DNA of 30,077 nt from JADLEX01 sp964586775 (GCA_964586775.1 CAZPJD010000087.1:1-30077), one strand, 5' to 3'. Shown: positions 7,939-15,645, counted from the stretch's first letter. The notes: a model not told the origin generated them from the sequence alone. Numbers and translations are program-made.

Positions 7939-9561
7939 CTACTCGCAGCCGTCGGGGTTCGTCGGGCCGTCGAAGAGGATAAAGGAGAATGTGATCCCCA
8001 TTTCGAAGACCGCGGGGACGGTTTCCTGCGTCGAACGGGATGTCGTTTCGAGTTCGACGGTCGTTCCCGTCGAGGTCACGGGGACGTTGACCATCAGGAA
8101 CGACGGATCAGCCGGGTCGGTGCTGGGCTGCGCGAGCGTGGGCATGCCGACGGTCGAGTCGGTGTAGTGGATGTCGTCCGGATCGACGCCCGTCGCCGAC
8201 GCCTCGGCGCACCCGACCGGCTCCCAGCCGTATGGGCCGTCCCAGAACGCGAAACCGAATATGAAGCCGGTATCTTCCTCCAGCGAGGTATATTCCAGCT
8301 CCTCGACGAGCATGTCGGTGAACACATCAACCGGCATCAGTGGAAACTCCATCGGCGTTTGCGACTGCGCGACGAGCTGATACATGAAGGACAAAAGGTA
8401 ATCCTCCTTGTAGCACGCCACCGCGAATCGGGATTCCGAATCGCCGGGACGCAGGGGCAATTCGGGAAGGACGAATCTGTATATTCCATCCCCCATTTCT
8501 TCCGCTCCGACGTAGGGATCGAGAATTTCACCGGAATTCGGATTCATCAACCAGCACCAGTCGGCGTCCTCGATATCCGCCTCGGAGTCCGCGTCGAACA
8601 CGTGGATTTCCGCCTCCTGACCGAGCCAATAAAGATCAGGATCGGCGCCCGTGAGTCCGCTGGGCCAATCGGTGAAGGTGAAGTCGTCGTACGCGTTCGG
8701 GGCTTCGAGAACGACATCGGTGCTGAAGAACTCGACCTCGTAGTCGTCGAACTCGCTCGGCAGATTGAGAGCGAGCATGGTCTCGAGATCTCCGGAATCG
8801 TCGAAGAGCGATCCCGGCCACCAGATCACGGTGCGGAAGTGCTCAGCCTGTGGGTTGTCACAGTTCGCCTCCTGACACAGATCGACGAGGGCGACATGCA
8901 GGTCGAGATCCGGATCGACCGCGTCGAGGTCCATCGTGAGCGGTCGACCAAAGTGAAGCGATCCCGCGCCGAAATCGGGTACGAACCACGACAGCCGGTA
9001 TTCCTTGTTGTCGTACCAGACCGGCGTGTAGCCGAGTTGCCAGTAGCGGTAGTTCGGGTTGTAGCCTGTGTCGCCGCCATAGAAGGTGATGGACGGGTAA
9101 CCGTATGTCCCGATCTGCACGAACCCGGCACCAAGGAGCCCGCCGTCAGCTTCGAAATCCAACCCGTTTTCGTCATGGACGACGGCGTTGTCGTACATCT
9201 CAACGGGGTCGATGTCGTCTGCGCCGAGTCCCGGGACGGACGTGAAGTGGTACTCGAAGTCCGCCAAGGTCTCGTAGAGGCCGTGGGTCGCGTAGATTGT
9301 TGTCAGGTAGCCGTCCACCTCGGCAACGATCACGTCGAAGGTCGCCTCTCCGTCCACCTCGTCCCATCCGACGGATTCCGACGTGGAAATCTCGTTCGGC
9401 GGCGACCAGCCGGTAACGAGAAGAACGGACTCGCTGTACTCGACATCGTCGAACTTCAACGGGGATGCGTGGAAAGACCAGTCGTTCCCCTGTGCGTGGG
9501 TGACGACGGGCAAGAGCAGGAAGGCCATCAGCAGCATCAGGAACATGTTTCTCGGCTTCAT
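7939..9561 (-). CDS. Secreted protein of unknown family
   Basis: A 540-residue protein with a clear signal peptide (MKPRNMF, hydrophobic core, cleavage likely after THA at residue 23). The mature part is acidic and rich in aromatic residues, Asp, Pro and Gly, with many short beta-type segments. I recognise no catalytic motif. It has scattered cysteines (for example LCQEANC and DWCW) and ends NPDGCE, so one cysteine lies second from the C terminus, but there is no poly-Asp tract. The ATG is supported by AAGGAG eight bases upstream. The downstream neighbour in the same direction is the GH123-like gene, 286 bp away with a palindromic element between. The upstream neighbour, a divergent FG-GAP protein gene, shares a 380-bp regulatory region. 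Confidence 0.75.
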   Translation of the reverse strand: MKPRNMFLMLLMAFLLLPVVTHAQGNDWSFHASPLKFDDVEYSESVLLVTGWSPPNEISTSESVGWDEVDGEATFDVIVAEVDGYLTTIYATHGLYETLADFEYHFTSVPGLGADDIDPVEMYDNAVVHDENGLDFEADGGLLGAGFVQIGTYGYPSITFYGGDTGYNPNYRYWQLGYTPVWYDNKEYRLSWFVPDFGAGSLHFGRPLTMDLDAVDPDLDLHVALVDLCQEANCDNPQAEHFRTVIWWPGSLFDDSGDLETMLALNLPSEFDDYEVEFFSTDVVLEAPNAYDDFTFTDWPSGLTGADPDLYWLGQEAEIHVFDADSEADIEDADWCWLMNPNSGEILDPYVGAEEMGDGIYRFVLPELPLRPGDSESRFAVACYKEDYLLSFMYQLVAQSQTPMEFPLMPVDVFTDMLVEELEYTSLEEDTGFIFGFAFWDGPYGWEPVGCAEASATGVDPDDIHYTDSTVGMPTLAQPSTDPADPSFLMVNVPVTSTGTTVELETTSRSTQETVPAVFEMGITFSFILFDGPTNPDGCE

Positions 9562-9682
9562 CCTTTACTCTCCTTATGGAAGTTGATCTCGCGAGAACTT
9601 CCGCCCCCATGGCCGAGCCCCGCGAAAGGAACGGATGCGAGAACCATGACAGATGGCAATGGACGTTGCAAGCAAAAAATGA

Positions 9683-9726
9683 TGAAATTTCACGCCTCTT
9701 TTTGTGAAGGGGGCTGAAAATTTCAG
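9683..9726. promoter_or_regulatory. Two TGAAA/TTTCA palindromes, possible operator pair
   Basis: TGAAATTTCA at 9683-9692 is a perfect palindrome, and CTGAAA-A-TTTCAG at 9714-9726 is the same half-site with one central base added. Their centres are about 32 bp apart, close to three helical turns, so a dimeric regulator could bind both on one face. They lie between divergent promoters. The second palindrome also sits inside a GGGGCT/AGCCCC stem, which allows an RNA-hairpin reading instead. Confidence 0.4.
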
Positions 9727-9885
9727 AAAAAGAAAGCCCCGAAGCGACGTCGGACTGTTTCGGGTAGAATTATTTCTATGTCGAGATCGAAAAATTGACG
9801 ATTGACAGAGAGGCGTGTTTGTGCAAGCGACAATTTCCGCCGGAAATACCGTGGCTCGAACACGCCGATTGGGCAAGCGTCGGTC

Positions 9886-9914
9886 TTGTCGGACTCATCC
9901 GTGACGGCTACACT
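9886..9914 (+). promoter_or_regulatory. Sigma-70-type promoter candidate for the FG-GAP gene
   Basis: TTGTCG (9886-9891), 17 bp, TACACT (9909-9914), each matching four of six consensus positions with ideal spacing. Transcription would begin near 9921, about 20 nt before the ATG at 9942. A second candidate -10, TAGAAT at 9765-9770, would give a longer leader but has no clear -35. Confidence 0.4.
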
Positions 9915-9916
9915 GA

Positions 9917-9935
9917 TCCTCCTGATCGAGGAGGA
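9917..9935 (+). promoter_or_regulatory. Ribosome-binding site paired with a perfect anti-SD arm
   Basis: TCCTCC (9917-9922) and GGAGGA (9930-9935) are exact complements separated by TGATCGA. The second arm is the ribosome-binding site of the gene starting at 9942, spaced six bases from the ATG. A transcript that includes both arms could hide its own ribosome-binding site. If transcription starts near 9921 most of the first arm would be missing, so the effect depends on the start site. Confidence 0.4.
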
Positions 9936-9941
9936 CGCGTG

Positions 9942-11567
9942 ATGGCGTATCGAAAAGGCTTCGTTTTCATGGCGCTGCTGCCCGGTCTGATGCTCATTTT
10001 CCCGGCGACCGTCAATTCGGCGTTCCTGCCGGAACTTCCCGACTGGACTTCGATTTTGATGCAGGGTGATGGTGGTATCGCTTATGGCGCGAACGTGGCT
10101 GGTGCCGGGGACGTGAACGGCGACGGATTCGACGACGTTATCGTCACAGACTGGGCATACGAACTCGTCGTAGGAGGCATCACCAATGATGGCGCGGTGT
10201 GGTTGTACGCCGGCTCGGCGGATGGGTTTGGGGTCGAAGCAACTTGGATGCACGAGGCCGATTACCCCGGCAATCATTTCGGCGAAAGCGTCGACACGGC
10301 TGGGGACGTAAACGGTGACGGGTACGCGGACGCCGTGATTGGTGCCCCGCACTATAAGGAGCCCGGCTGGCCCAACGAACGCGGCGCGGCCTACGTCTTC
10401 CACGGCTCGCCCGACGGTTTCTCTCAAGAGTACGACAATTTCTTTACGACGACCGTCGATCAGCCGGCAGCCTTTTTCGGCGAATCCGTCGCCGGAGTGG
10501 GGGATATTGACGGCGATGGATACGACGATGCCGCCGTGGGTGTGGGGAATTACGATCCCGGCGACGGCATTGGCCGCTGGGCGATCTTTGTCTATTACGG
10601 ATCGGCGGACGGGCTTGTGGACGATCCGGACATCGTCGTCCCGGACGAAAACGCGAAGGCTTTATCGATCCATGTCGCGCGGGCCGGCGACGTCAACGGC
10701 GATGGTCACGCCGAACTGATCGTGGGCGACGCCTACTACATGAACACGGAAACGCAGGAAGGCGCGGCGTTTGTCTACACTGGATCGCCCGACGGCATCG
10801 TCACGACGCCCGCATGGGAGGTCCATTCCGATCAACCGCATCAATCTTGGTTCGCACTCCAGGTCGCCGGAGCGGGCGACGTGAACGCCGACGGCTTCGA
10901 CGACGTGCTGGTCGGCGCTCACGGGTATGTGCGCGCGGGGCTGCCCGAGGGCGCGGCGTTCCTGTATTTCGGTTCGCCGACGGGACCCTCGCCCGAACCC
11001 GATTGGGCCGGATACGCTTGGGGATACGATGCCGACGATCCGGCGGACGGCATCTACGCCACCGGCGTGGCTGGCGCGGGGGATGTGGACGGCGACGGCT
11101 ACGACGACCTCGTGATCGGGGGCGACAGTTACCAATCGGACCCCGACGCGGCGTGGAACGGGGCGGTGTTCGTGTATCGGGGCTCGCCGACGGGCCCCAC
11201 CGATGAGCCGGATTGGATTGGATACGCCCCGGACGAACACTGGGGTTACCTCGCATTTCCATCTTTTGCCGTCGCCGGGGCGGGAGATGTGAACGGCGAC
11301 GGCCACGCCGACATCTTGATCGGCGACTACACCTACAGAATCGACGACGCGCTCGGCGGCGGGGCGGCGGCGTATTACGGCGGGCCGGTGGACGGCGACG
11401 ATGACGACGATGCTGACGATGACGGGGACGACGACACGGACGACGACGGTGGCGATGACGATGGCGGCGATGACGACGCGGGCGCGGACGACGACAGCGT
11501 CCCCGATACGAACGGCTCGCGCGGCGAGTCGCTGGTGCAGGACGACGACGGCCCCTGCGGGTGCTGA
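9942..11567 (+). CDS. Secreted seven-blade FG-GAP propeller with Asp-rich tail and C-terminal CGC
   Basis: A 541-residue protein with a signal peptide (MAYRKGF, hydrophobic stretch to about residue 27). It has seven FG-GAP repeats of the form VAGAGDVNGDGFDDVIVG, starting near residues 48, 113, 180, 243, 305, 372 and 442. Seven is the number needed for a closed integrin-alpha-type beta-propeller. Each repeat keeps the DxNxDGxxD calcium loop, with minor variation (DVNADGFDD in the fifth). Residues about 484-518 are almost all Asp and Gly, and the protein ends QDDDGPCGC with no membrane helix. The ATG is chosen because the signal peptide starts there and GGAGGA lies just before it. Such propellers usually bind ligands or surfaces outside the cell; the ligand is unknown. 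The small lipoprotein gene downstream appears to have its own promoter. Confidence 0.88.
   Translation: MAYRKGFVFMALLPGLMLIFPATVNSAFLPELPDWTSILMQGDGGIAYGANVAGAGDVNGDGFDDVIVTDWAYELVVGGITNDGAVWLYAGSADGFGVEATWMHEADYPGNHFGESVDTAGDVNGDGYADAVIGAPHYKEPGWPNERGAAYVFHGSPDGFSQEYDNFFTTTVDQPAAFFGESVAGVGDIDGDGYDDAAVGVGNYDPGDGIGRWAIFVYYGSADGLVDDPDIVVPDENAKALSIHVARAGDVNGDGHAELIVGDAYYMNTETQEGAAFVYTGSPDGIVTTPAWEVHSDQPHQSWFALQVAGAGDVNADGFDDVLVGAHGYVRAGLPEGAAFLYFGSPTGPSPEPDWAGYAWGYDADDPADGIYATGVAGAGDVDGDGYDDLVIGGDSYQSDPDAAWNGAVFVYRGSPTGPTDEPDWIGYAPDEHWGYLAFPSFAVAGAGDVNGDGHADILIGDYTYRIDDALGGGAAAYYGGPVDGDDDDDADDDGDDDTDDDGGDDDGGDDDAGADDDSVPDTNGSRGESLVQDDDGPCGC
11391..11495 (+). repeat. Low-complexity Asp/Gly-coding tract in the FG-GAP protein
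   Basis: About 35 codons dominated by GAC, GAT and GGC encode the acidic linker between the propeller and the C-terminal CGC. Its composition matches the tracts at 4017-4094 and 5284-5448, but it lies at the opposite end of its protein. Confidence 0.85.
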
Positions 11568-11649
11568 AGCGGCGGACGGACGATGCGACACCGTTCTTTC
11601 GGCCAACGCCTCCGCGCACGATACGCGCGCATCGCCGACCGCATTCGCC

Positions 11650-11677
11650 TTGATTTTTCGCACTTCGTCCCTAGAAT
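11650..11677 (+). promoter_or_regulatory. Sigma-70-type promoter for the small lipoprotein gene
   Basis: TTGATT (11650-11655), 16 bp, TAGAAT (11672-11677), matching four and five of six consensus positions. The expected start is about 25 nt before the ATG at 11709, which supports that start over the longer in-frame options further upstream. Confidence 0.5.
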
Positions 11678-11708
11678 GCGCGCTGGATTGCACCTCGCGG
11701 GGATTTCC

Positions 11709-12194
11709 ATGCGCCGACCGGTTTTCGTCATCGTTCTCATCGCGTCCGTTACGGCGCTCGCGATGGCGTGCAGCAAGGGCGGCGAGGACGACCGCGATCT
11801 GGCGCCCGAGCTCTTCGCCGACAGCATCCGCGTGTATCCCAACCCCGCGTGGCTCTACGAAAAAGCCCTCTTCTATTTCGGGTTCGAGGACTTCGACGGC
11901 GACATGGACAATCCGACGCTGATCGTGCGTTTCGAGGACGAGGACGGCGGATCGAAGGTCGTCGAGGTCGCCTCGTTCGACCTCGAGGGCGAGACGGCGG
12001 GCACCGTGGAGTTCGAGGTCGTGGTGCGCGACGGAGACGAGGGAACCTACTTCGTCGCCATCGCCGACGACGCTGGGAATCTGAGCAACGAGATCCCCGT
12101 CTTCCTCTACGTCAATCCCGAGCCGCGCGACGAAGAGAACTACTTCGCCGACGACGACGAAACGGACGACGATTCGGACGACGACGCGGCCTGA
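11709..12194 (+). CDS. Small lipoprotein with acidic C-terminal tail
   Basis: A 161-residue protein with signal MRRPVF, a hydrophobic core and a lipobox ending LAMAC at Cys21, so it should be lipid-anchored. Residues about 35-140 have alternating hydrophobic strands (TLIVRFEDED, VEFEVVVRDG, YFVAIADDAGN) that suggest an immunoglobulin-like beta-sandwich. The tail (148-159) is nearly all Asp and Glu. GGGGA lies about eight bases before the ATG, and a promoter at 11650-11677 excludes longer starts. It ends 15 bp from the convergent msrP gene. Function unknown. Unlike the two lipoproteins in the GH123 run, its Asp tract is at the C terminus rather than next to the lipidated cysteine. Confidence 0.78.
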   Translation: MRRPVFVIVLIASVTALAMACSKGGEDDRDLAPELFADSIRVYPNPAWLYEKALFYFGFEDFDGDMDNPTLIVRFEDEDGGSKVVEVASFDLEGETAGTVEFEVVVRDGDEGTYFVAIADDAGNLSNEIPVFLYVNPEPRDEENYFADDDETDDDSDDDAA

Positions 12195-12209
12195 CGCGGG
12201 CGCTCTGCC

Positions 12210-13193
12210 CTACTTTCGATACAGCCCCGCCACGAGTTCACCGTAGCCGTTGAACGGCAGCGTCGCGATCTTGGTTTTCGTGCCGAGATCCACCTCGCGC
12301 GCCTGCGACCAGCGCGGGTGCGGCACGCTCGGGTCCACGTTGGCGTCGAAGTCGTATTCGGCGGGGGCGAGGTCGTTCCAAAAGGTGCGCGGACGCTCGC
12401 GGACGAACTCGATGGCGACGATCGATTTGATGCTCTTGTAGCCGTACTTCCAGGGCACCACGAGGCGGATCGGCGCGCCGTTTTGCGGCGGCAGCGGTTT
12501 GCCGTAGATGCCCGTCGCCAGCATCGTCAGGTCGTGCGCGGCCTCGTCGATGCGAAGCGCCTCGTAATAGGGCCACGGATACCAGTAGTCGTTTTTCTGC
12601 CCCGGCGCGACGGCGGGATCGAGGAAGGTCCAGAAACGCACGTACCGCGCGGCGGCCAGCGGGCGGACGAGGTCCATCAGCGCGCGCAGTGCAAAGCCCG
12701 TCCACGGCAGCACCATCGACCACGCCTCGACGCACCGCATGCGATAGACACGCTCTTCCAGCTCGAAGCGGCGCGTCAGGTCGTCGACGTCGATCACCAT
12801 CGGGCGTTCGACGAGACCGCCGATCTCGATCGTCCACGGTCGCGTGACGAGCCTCGCCGCGAGGTCCTTCACCTTTTTCTTCGACGCCGTGAACTCGTAG
12901 AAGTTGTTGTAGCCCGTGCCGCGCGCCTCGGGCGTTATGACGCGGCCCGTCTCGTCCGCCGACCAGATCGAATTCACCGGCGCGGGATACCGCGCGGCGA
13001 TGTCGGCGGGGAGAACGGGCGAGGCGGCGGCGGCGTTCGCACCGCGCAATCCCCACCGCGCCGCGACGAGCCCGATGGCCGACACCGCGCCAAGCCCCAG
13101 CTTGCGCAACACCTGCCGCCGATTGTCGTGAAGGGGCTCGGGCGTCACGAGCGATTCGGGCAGGCTGTGGTTTTTCGTCTTTCGAATCGTCAC
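12210..13193 (-). CDS. msrP: MsrP, periplasmic methionine-sulfoxide reductase catalytic subunit
   Basis: A 327-residue molybdoenzyme of the sulfite-oxidase fold, close to the usual family length of about 330. It repairs oxidised methionine in periplasmic proteins. A twin-arginine signal (DNRRQVLRKLGLG, Arg25-Arg26) indicates folded export by Tat. Cys154 in RMRCVEAWSM is the expected molybdenum ligand, and GYNNFYEF, WPYYEALR and PWKYGYKSIK are family blocks near the cofactor. The start is a GTG with GGAG six bases upstream. The usual haem membrane partner MsrQ is not next to it in this window. The gene is divergent from lptF, about 120 bp apart, and convergent with the small lipoprotein gene. 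Confidence 0.93.
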   Translation of the reverse strand: MTIRKTKNHSLPESLVTPEPLHDNRRQVLRKLGLGAVSAIGLVAARWGLRGANAAAASPVLPADIAARYPAPVNSIWSADETGRVITPEARGTGYNNFYEFTASKKKVKDLAARLVTRPWTIEIGGLVERPMVIDVDDLTRRFELEERVYRMRCVEAWSMVLPWTGFALRALMDLVRPLAAARYVRFWTFLDPAVAPGQKNDYWYPWPYYEALRIDEAAHDLTMLATGIYGKPLPPQNGAPIRLVVPWKYGYKSIKSIVAIEFVRERPRTFWNDLAPAEYDFDANVDPSVPHPRWSQAREVDLGTKTKIATLPFNGYGELVAGLYRK

Positions 13194-13278
13194 GTCTCAC
13201 TCCGCCCGGCGAGCGTCGCCATTCGTCTCGCCCGCCGCCATGACCGCCGTCAGCCGATCGCGACGAATCGCCGCGAAC

Positions 13279-13307
13279 TTTGCACCCCGGCCCAAAATCC
13301 CTAGACT
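13279..13307 (+). promoter_or_regulatory. Promoter placing lptF on a near-leaderless transcript
   Basis: TTTGCA (13279-13284), 17 bp, TAGACT (13302-13307), each matching four of six consensus positions. Only eight bases separate the -10 from the ATG at 13316, so transcription would begin at or just before the start codon. The absence of a ribosome-binding site before that ATG agrees with a leaderless message. Confidence 0.45.
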
Positions 13308-13315
13308 ACCGCGCC

Positions 13316-14563
13316 ATGGCGCTTCGCCTCATTCGACGATACGTGGCTCGCGAGATTCTCGTGCCCTTCGGTCTCGGGCTCTTCGTCCTCACGTTCGTCA
13401 TCATGATGTTTCAGATTCTCAAGGTCACCGACCTGATGGTCAACTACGGCCTGCGCCTGGCCGACGTGCTGCGCGTGTTCATGTACCTGCTTCCGCCCTT
13501 CACCGTGTTCACGATCCCCATGTCGTTCCTGCTCGGGGTCATGCTCGCGGTCGGGCGGCTGTCGTCGGATTCCGAGATCGTCGCGATGAAGGCGTCGGGC
13601 GTGAGCCTCATGCAGCTTCTGCCGCCCGTCATGGGTCTTGCGGCGCTCGCCTATGTGTTTTCGTCGGCGCTGTCGCTGTGGGCCGATCCCTGGGGCAAGC
13701 TGCAATCGAAGCTGATGCTCGAACGCGTCGGCACGCAATTCGCCGGCGCGCTGCTGAAGGAAAAGGTCTTCAACACCGACATCAGCAACCTCGTCATCTA
13801 CATCGAGGAGATCGACCCGGCCACGAAGGACCTCTCGGGCATCTTCATCTCGGACGAGAGCCAGCCCGACCTGCCCATCGTCATCACCGCCGCGCGCGGC
13901 AAGATCACGCACTCGCCGACGGGCCGAAAGGTCGCGTTCCAGCTCGAAGACGGCGCGATCCACCGCACCCTCGCCGACGCGTCGATCTACGACGCCGCGC
14001 ACTTCGAGCGAAACGAGATCGTGTACGACGTGCGCAAAGGGCTCGCGGGCGAGGCGGGCAAGAAATCGTATCTGGAAATGACGTTGCCCGAGCTGTCGGC
14101 GTACATCGACGGTCTGCGCGTCGAGCTGCGCGCGGGCGGGCTCGACGACGGCGCGAAGAAGGAGAAGACGCGCGAGATGCGCCGCGCGTGGGTCGAGTTC
14201 CACCGCAAGTTTTCGTTCCCGTTCGCGTGCGTGGTCTTCGGGATCCTCGGCCTGCCGCTCGGCGTGGTCGCGCCGCGCTCGGGTCGCGGCCAGGGCTTCA
14301 CGATGGCGATCGTGGTCCTGTGCGCCTACTACCTGCTCTTTCGCGTCGGCGAAAACCTCGGCTGGAAGGGCGTCGTGCATCCCTTCGTCGCCATGTGGGC
14401 GCCCAACCTGCTCTACCTCGCGGCGGGCGCGTATCTGGTGTGGAGCAAAACGCGCGAGCGCCCGGTGTGGGTGATCGAGCGGCTCGGCGCGCTCTCGACG
14501 CGCGTGGTCGAGATCATGCGGCGGCGCGTGGCGGGGCGCGGGCCCGGGGAGAGCGCGACATGA
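13316..14563 (+). CDS. lptF: LptF, LPS-export ABC transporter permease
   Basis: A 415-residue permease of the YjgP/YjgQ family. With LptG and the LptB ATPase it draws lipopolysaccharide from the inner membrane towards the Lpt bridge. It has the expected order: an N-terminal helix after MALRLIRRYV, a block of transmembrane helices to about residue 125, a periplasmic beta-jellyroll domain in the middle, and three more helices near the C terminus (FACVVFGILGLPLGVVAPR is diagnostic). The conserved EIVAMKASGVS coupling segment near residue 85 contacts the ATPase in characterised homologues. The ATG at 13316 is chosen over an upstream GTG-type frame extension because the family begins here. Its stop overlaps the lptG start (ATGA). 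No lptB, lptA or lptC is in the window. Confidence 0.93.
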   Translation: MALRLIRRYVAREILVPFGLGLFVLTFVIMMFQILKVTDLMVNYGLRLADVLRVFMYLLPPFTVFTIPMSFLLGVMLAVGRLSSDSEIVAMKASGVSLMQLLPPVMGLAALAYVFSSALSLWADPWGKLQSKLMLERVGTQFAGALLKEKVFNTDISNLVIYIEEIDPATKDLSGIFISDESQPDLPIVITAARGKITHSPTGRKVAFQLEDGAIHRTLADASIYDAAHFERNEIVYDVRKGLAGEAGKKSYLEMTLPELSAYIDGLRVELRAGGLDDGAKKEKTREMRRAWVEFHRKFSFPFACVVFGILGLPLGVVAPRSGRGQGFTMAIVVLCAYYLLFRVGENLGWKGVVHPFVAMWAPNLLYLAAGAYLVWSKTRERPVWVIERLGALSTRVVEIMRRRVAGRGPGESAT

Positions 14564-15645
14564 GGCCGCGCATTCTCGACCGCTACATCGGCGGCGCGTT
14601 TGTCAAGATGTTCGCCACGTGCCTCGGCGGCTTCACGGCGCTCTACATCCTGGTCGATTTCATCGAGCGATCGAGCCAGCTCTTCAAGTCCGATCCCGCG
14701 CCCGTCGCGGTCGCGCTGTATTTCGCCTACAAGCTGCCGCTGATCGTGTTTCAGATGATCCCCGTCGCGTGCCTGCTCGGCTCGCTCCTCTCGCTGCTCA
14801 TCCTCGCGCGAAACTCGGAGCTCACGGCGATCAAGGCCGGCGGCGTGCCGATCCTGCGCGCGTCGGCCCCCATCATCGCCCTCGCCGCGCTCATCAGCAC
14901 GCTCGGGTTTTTGATGAACGAATACGTCGTGCCCACCGCCACACAGAAACGCGAATACATCTACAAGGTCGACATCAAGAAACAGGTGTGGCGCGCGAAG
15001 TACCGCAAGGAGAACGTCTACTACCGCTCGGGAAGCGCCATCTATTCGTTCGGCCTCTTCGTGCCCGAGCAGAACAAGATCAGCGATGTGCGCATGTACC
15101 GGCTCGACGATCGCTTCCGCATCGCCGAGCGCGCCGTGGCCGCGTCGGCCCAGTATCAGAACGGCCACTGGATGCTCGTGGACGGATACCGTTGGCTCTT
15201 CGAGGGCCACCGGCTCGTGGACACCGCCGCATTTTCGGTACTGCCGATCGAGCTGATGGAGTCGCCGGACGACCTGAAGATCTATCAGCGCGACCCCGAG
15301 GAGATGAGCTGGCGAGAGCTGCGCGCCTACGTCGGCGACCTGCGTCGGCAGGGTTACGACGTCACGAACTACGAGGTCGAGCTGCACGGTAAGCTCGCCT
15401 TCCCCCTCGTGCCGATCATCATGGCGATCATCGGCGTGCCCTTCGCGGTGCGCGTCGGACGATCGGGCGGCGTGGCGGCGGGCGTGGGCATCGCCATCGT
15501 CATCGGCGTCGTCTATTGGATCGTTCACGGACTCGCGCTCGCAGTGGGCAAGTCGGGCGCGATCGGCCCGATCATGGCCGCGTGGAGCGCTCACGCGGTC
15601 TTCGGGATCGGCGGGCTCGTCGGCCTCGTCAAGGTGCGCCAGTAG
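14560..15645 (+). CDS. lptG: LptG, LPS-export ABC transporter permease
   Basis: A 361-residue partner of LptF, close to the usual 360. Blocks include RILDRYIGGAFVKMF at the N terminus, ELTAIKAGGVPILR (coupling segment near residue 90), a periplasmic domain in the middle, and the C-terminal PLVPIIMAIIGVPFAVR helix followed by two more helices. The start ATG overlaps the lptF stop by four bases, so the two permease halves are probably made in equal amounts. Its 3' end overlaps the 3' end of the convergent acyltransferase gene by 17 bp. Confidence 0.93.
   Translation: MRPRILDRYIGGAFVKMFATCLGGFTALYILVDFIERSSQLFKSDPAPVAVALYFAYKLPLIVFQMIPVACLLGSLLSLLILARNSELTAIKAGGVPILRASAPIIALAALISTLGFLMNEYVVPTATQKREYIYKVDIKKQVWRAKYRKENVYYRSGSAIYSFGLFVPEQNKISDVRMYRLDDRFRIAERAVAASAQYQNGHWMLVDGYRWLFEGHRLVDTAAFSVLPIELMESPDDLKIYQRDPEEMSWRELRAYVGDLRRQGYDVTNYEVELHGKLAFPLVPIIMAIIGVPFAVRVGRSGGVAAGVGIAIVIGVVYWIVHGLALAVGKSGAIGPIMAAWSAHAVFGIGGLVGLVKVRQ

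Larger units (their letters stand above)
9562..9941. other. 380-bp divergent intergenic region, AT-richer than its surroundings
   Basis: This region separates two divergent genes for exported proteins. It holds paired palindromes (9683-9726), a GGGGCT/AGCCCC hairpin arm pair (9710-9715 and 9735-9740), a TAGAAT -10-like box on the plus strand (9765-9770), a better promoter candidate at 9886-9914, and a hairpin over the ribosome-binding site at 9917-9935. No credible small gene was found in it. Confidence 0.6.

Noticed and set aside
9710..9740. GGGGCT/AGCCCC stem as a terminator
   Set aside because: The loop is 19 bases and no converging gene end lies near it; both flanking genes start here and diverge from the region.
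13240..14559. Plus-strand frame upstream of and continuous with lptG
   Set aside because: It overlaps lptF in another frame. LptG homology begins at the ATG at 14560, which overlaps the lptF stop in the usual way.
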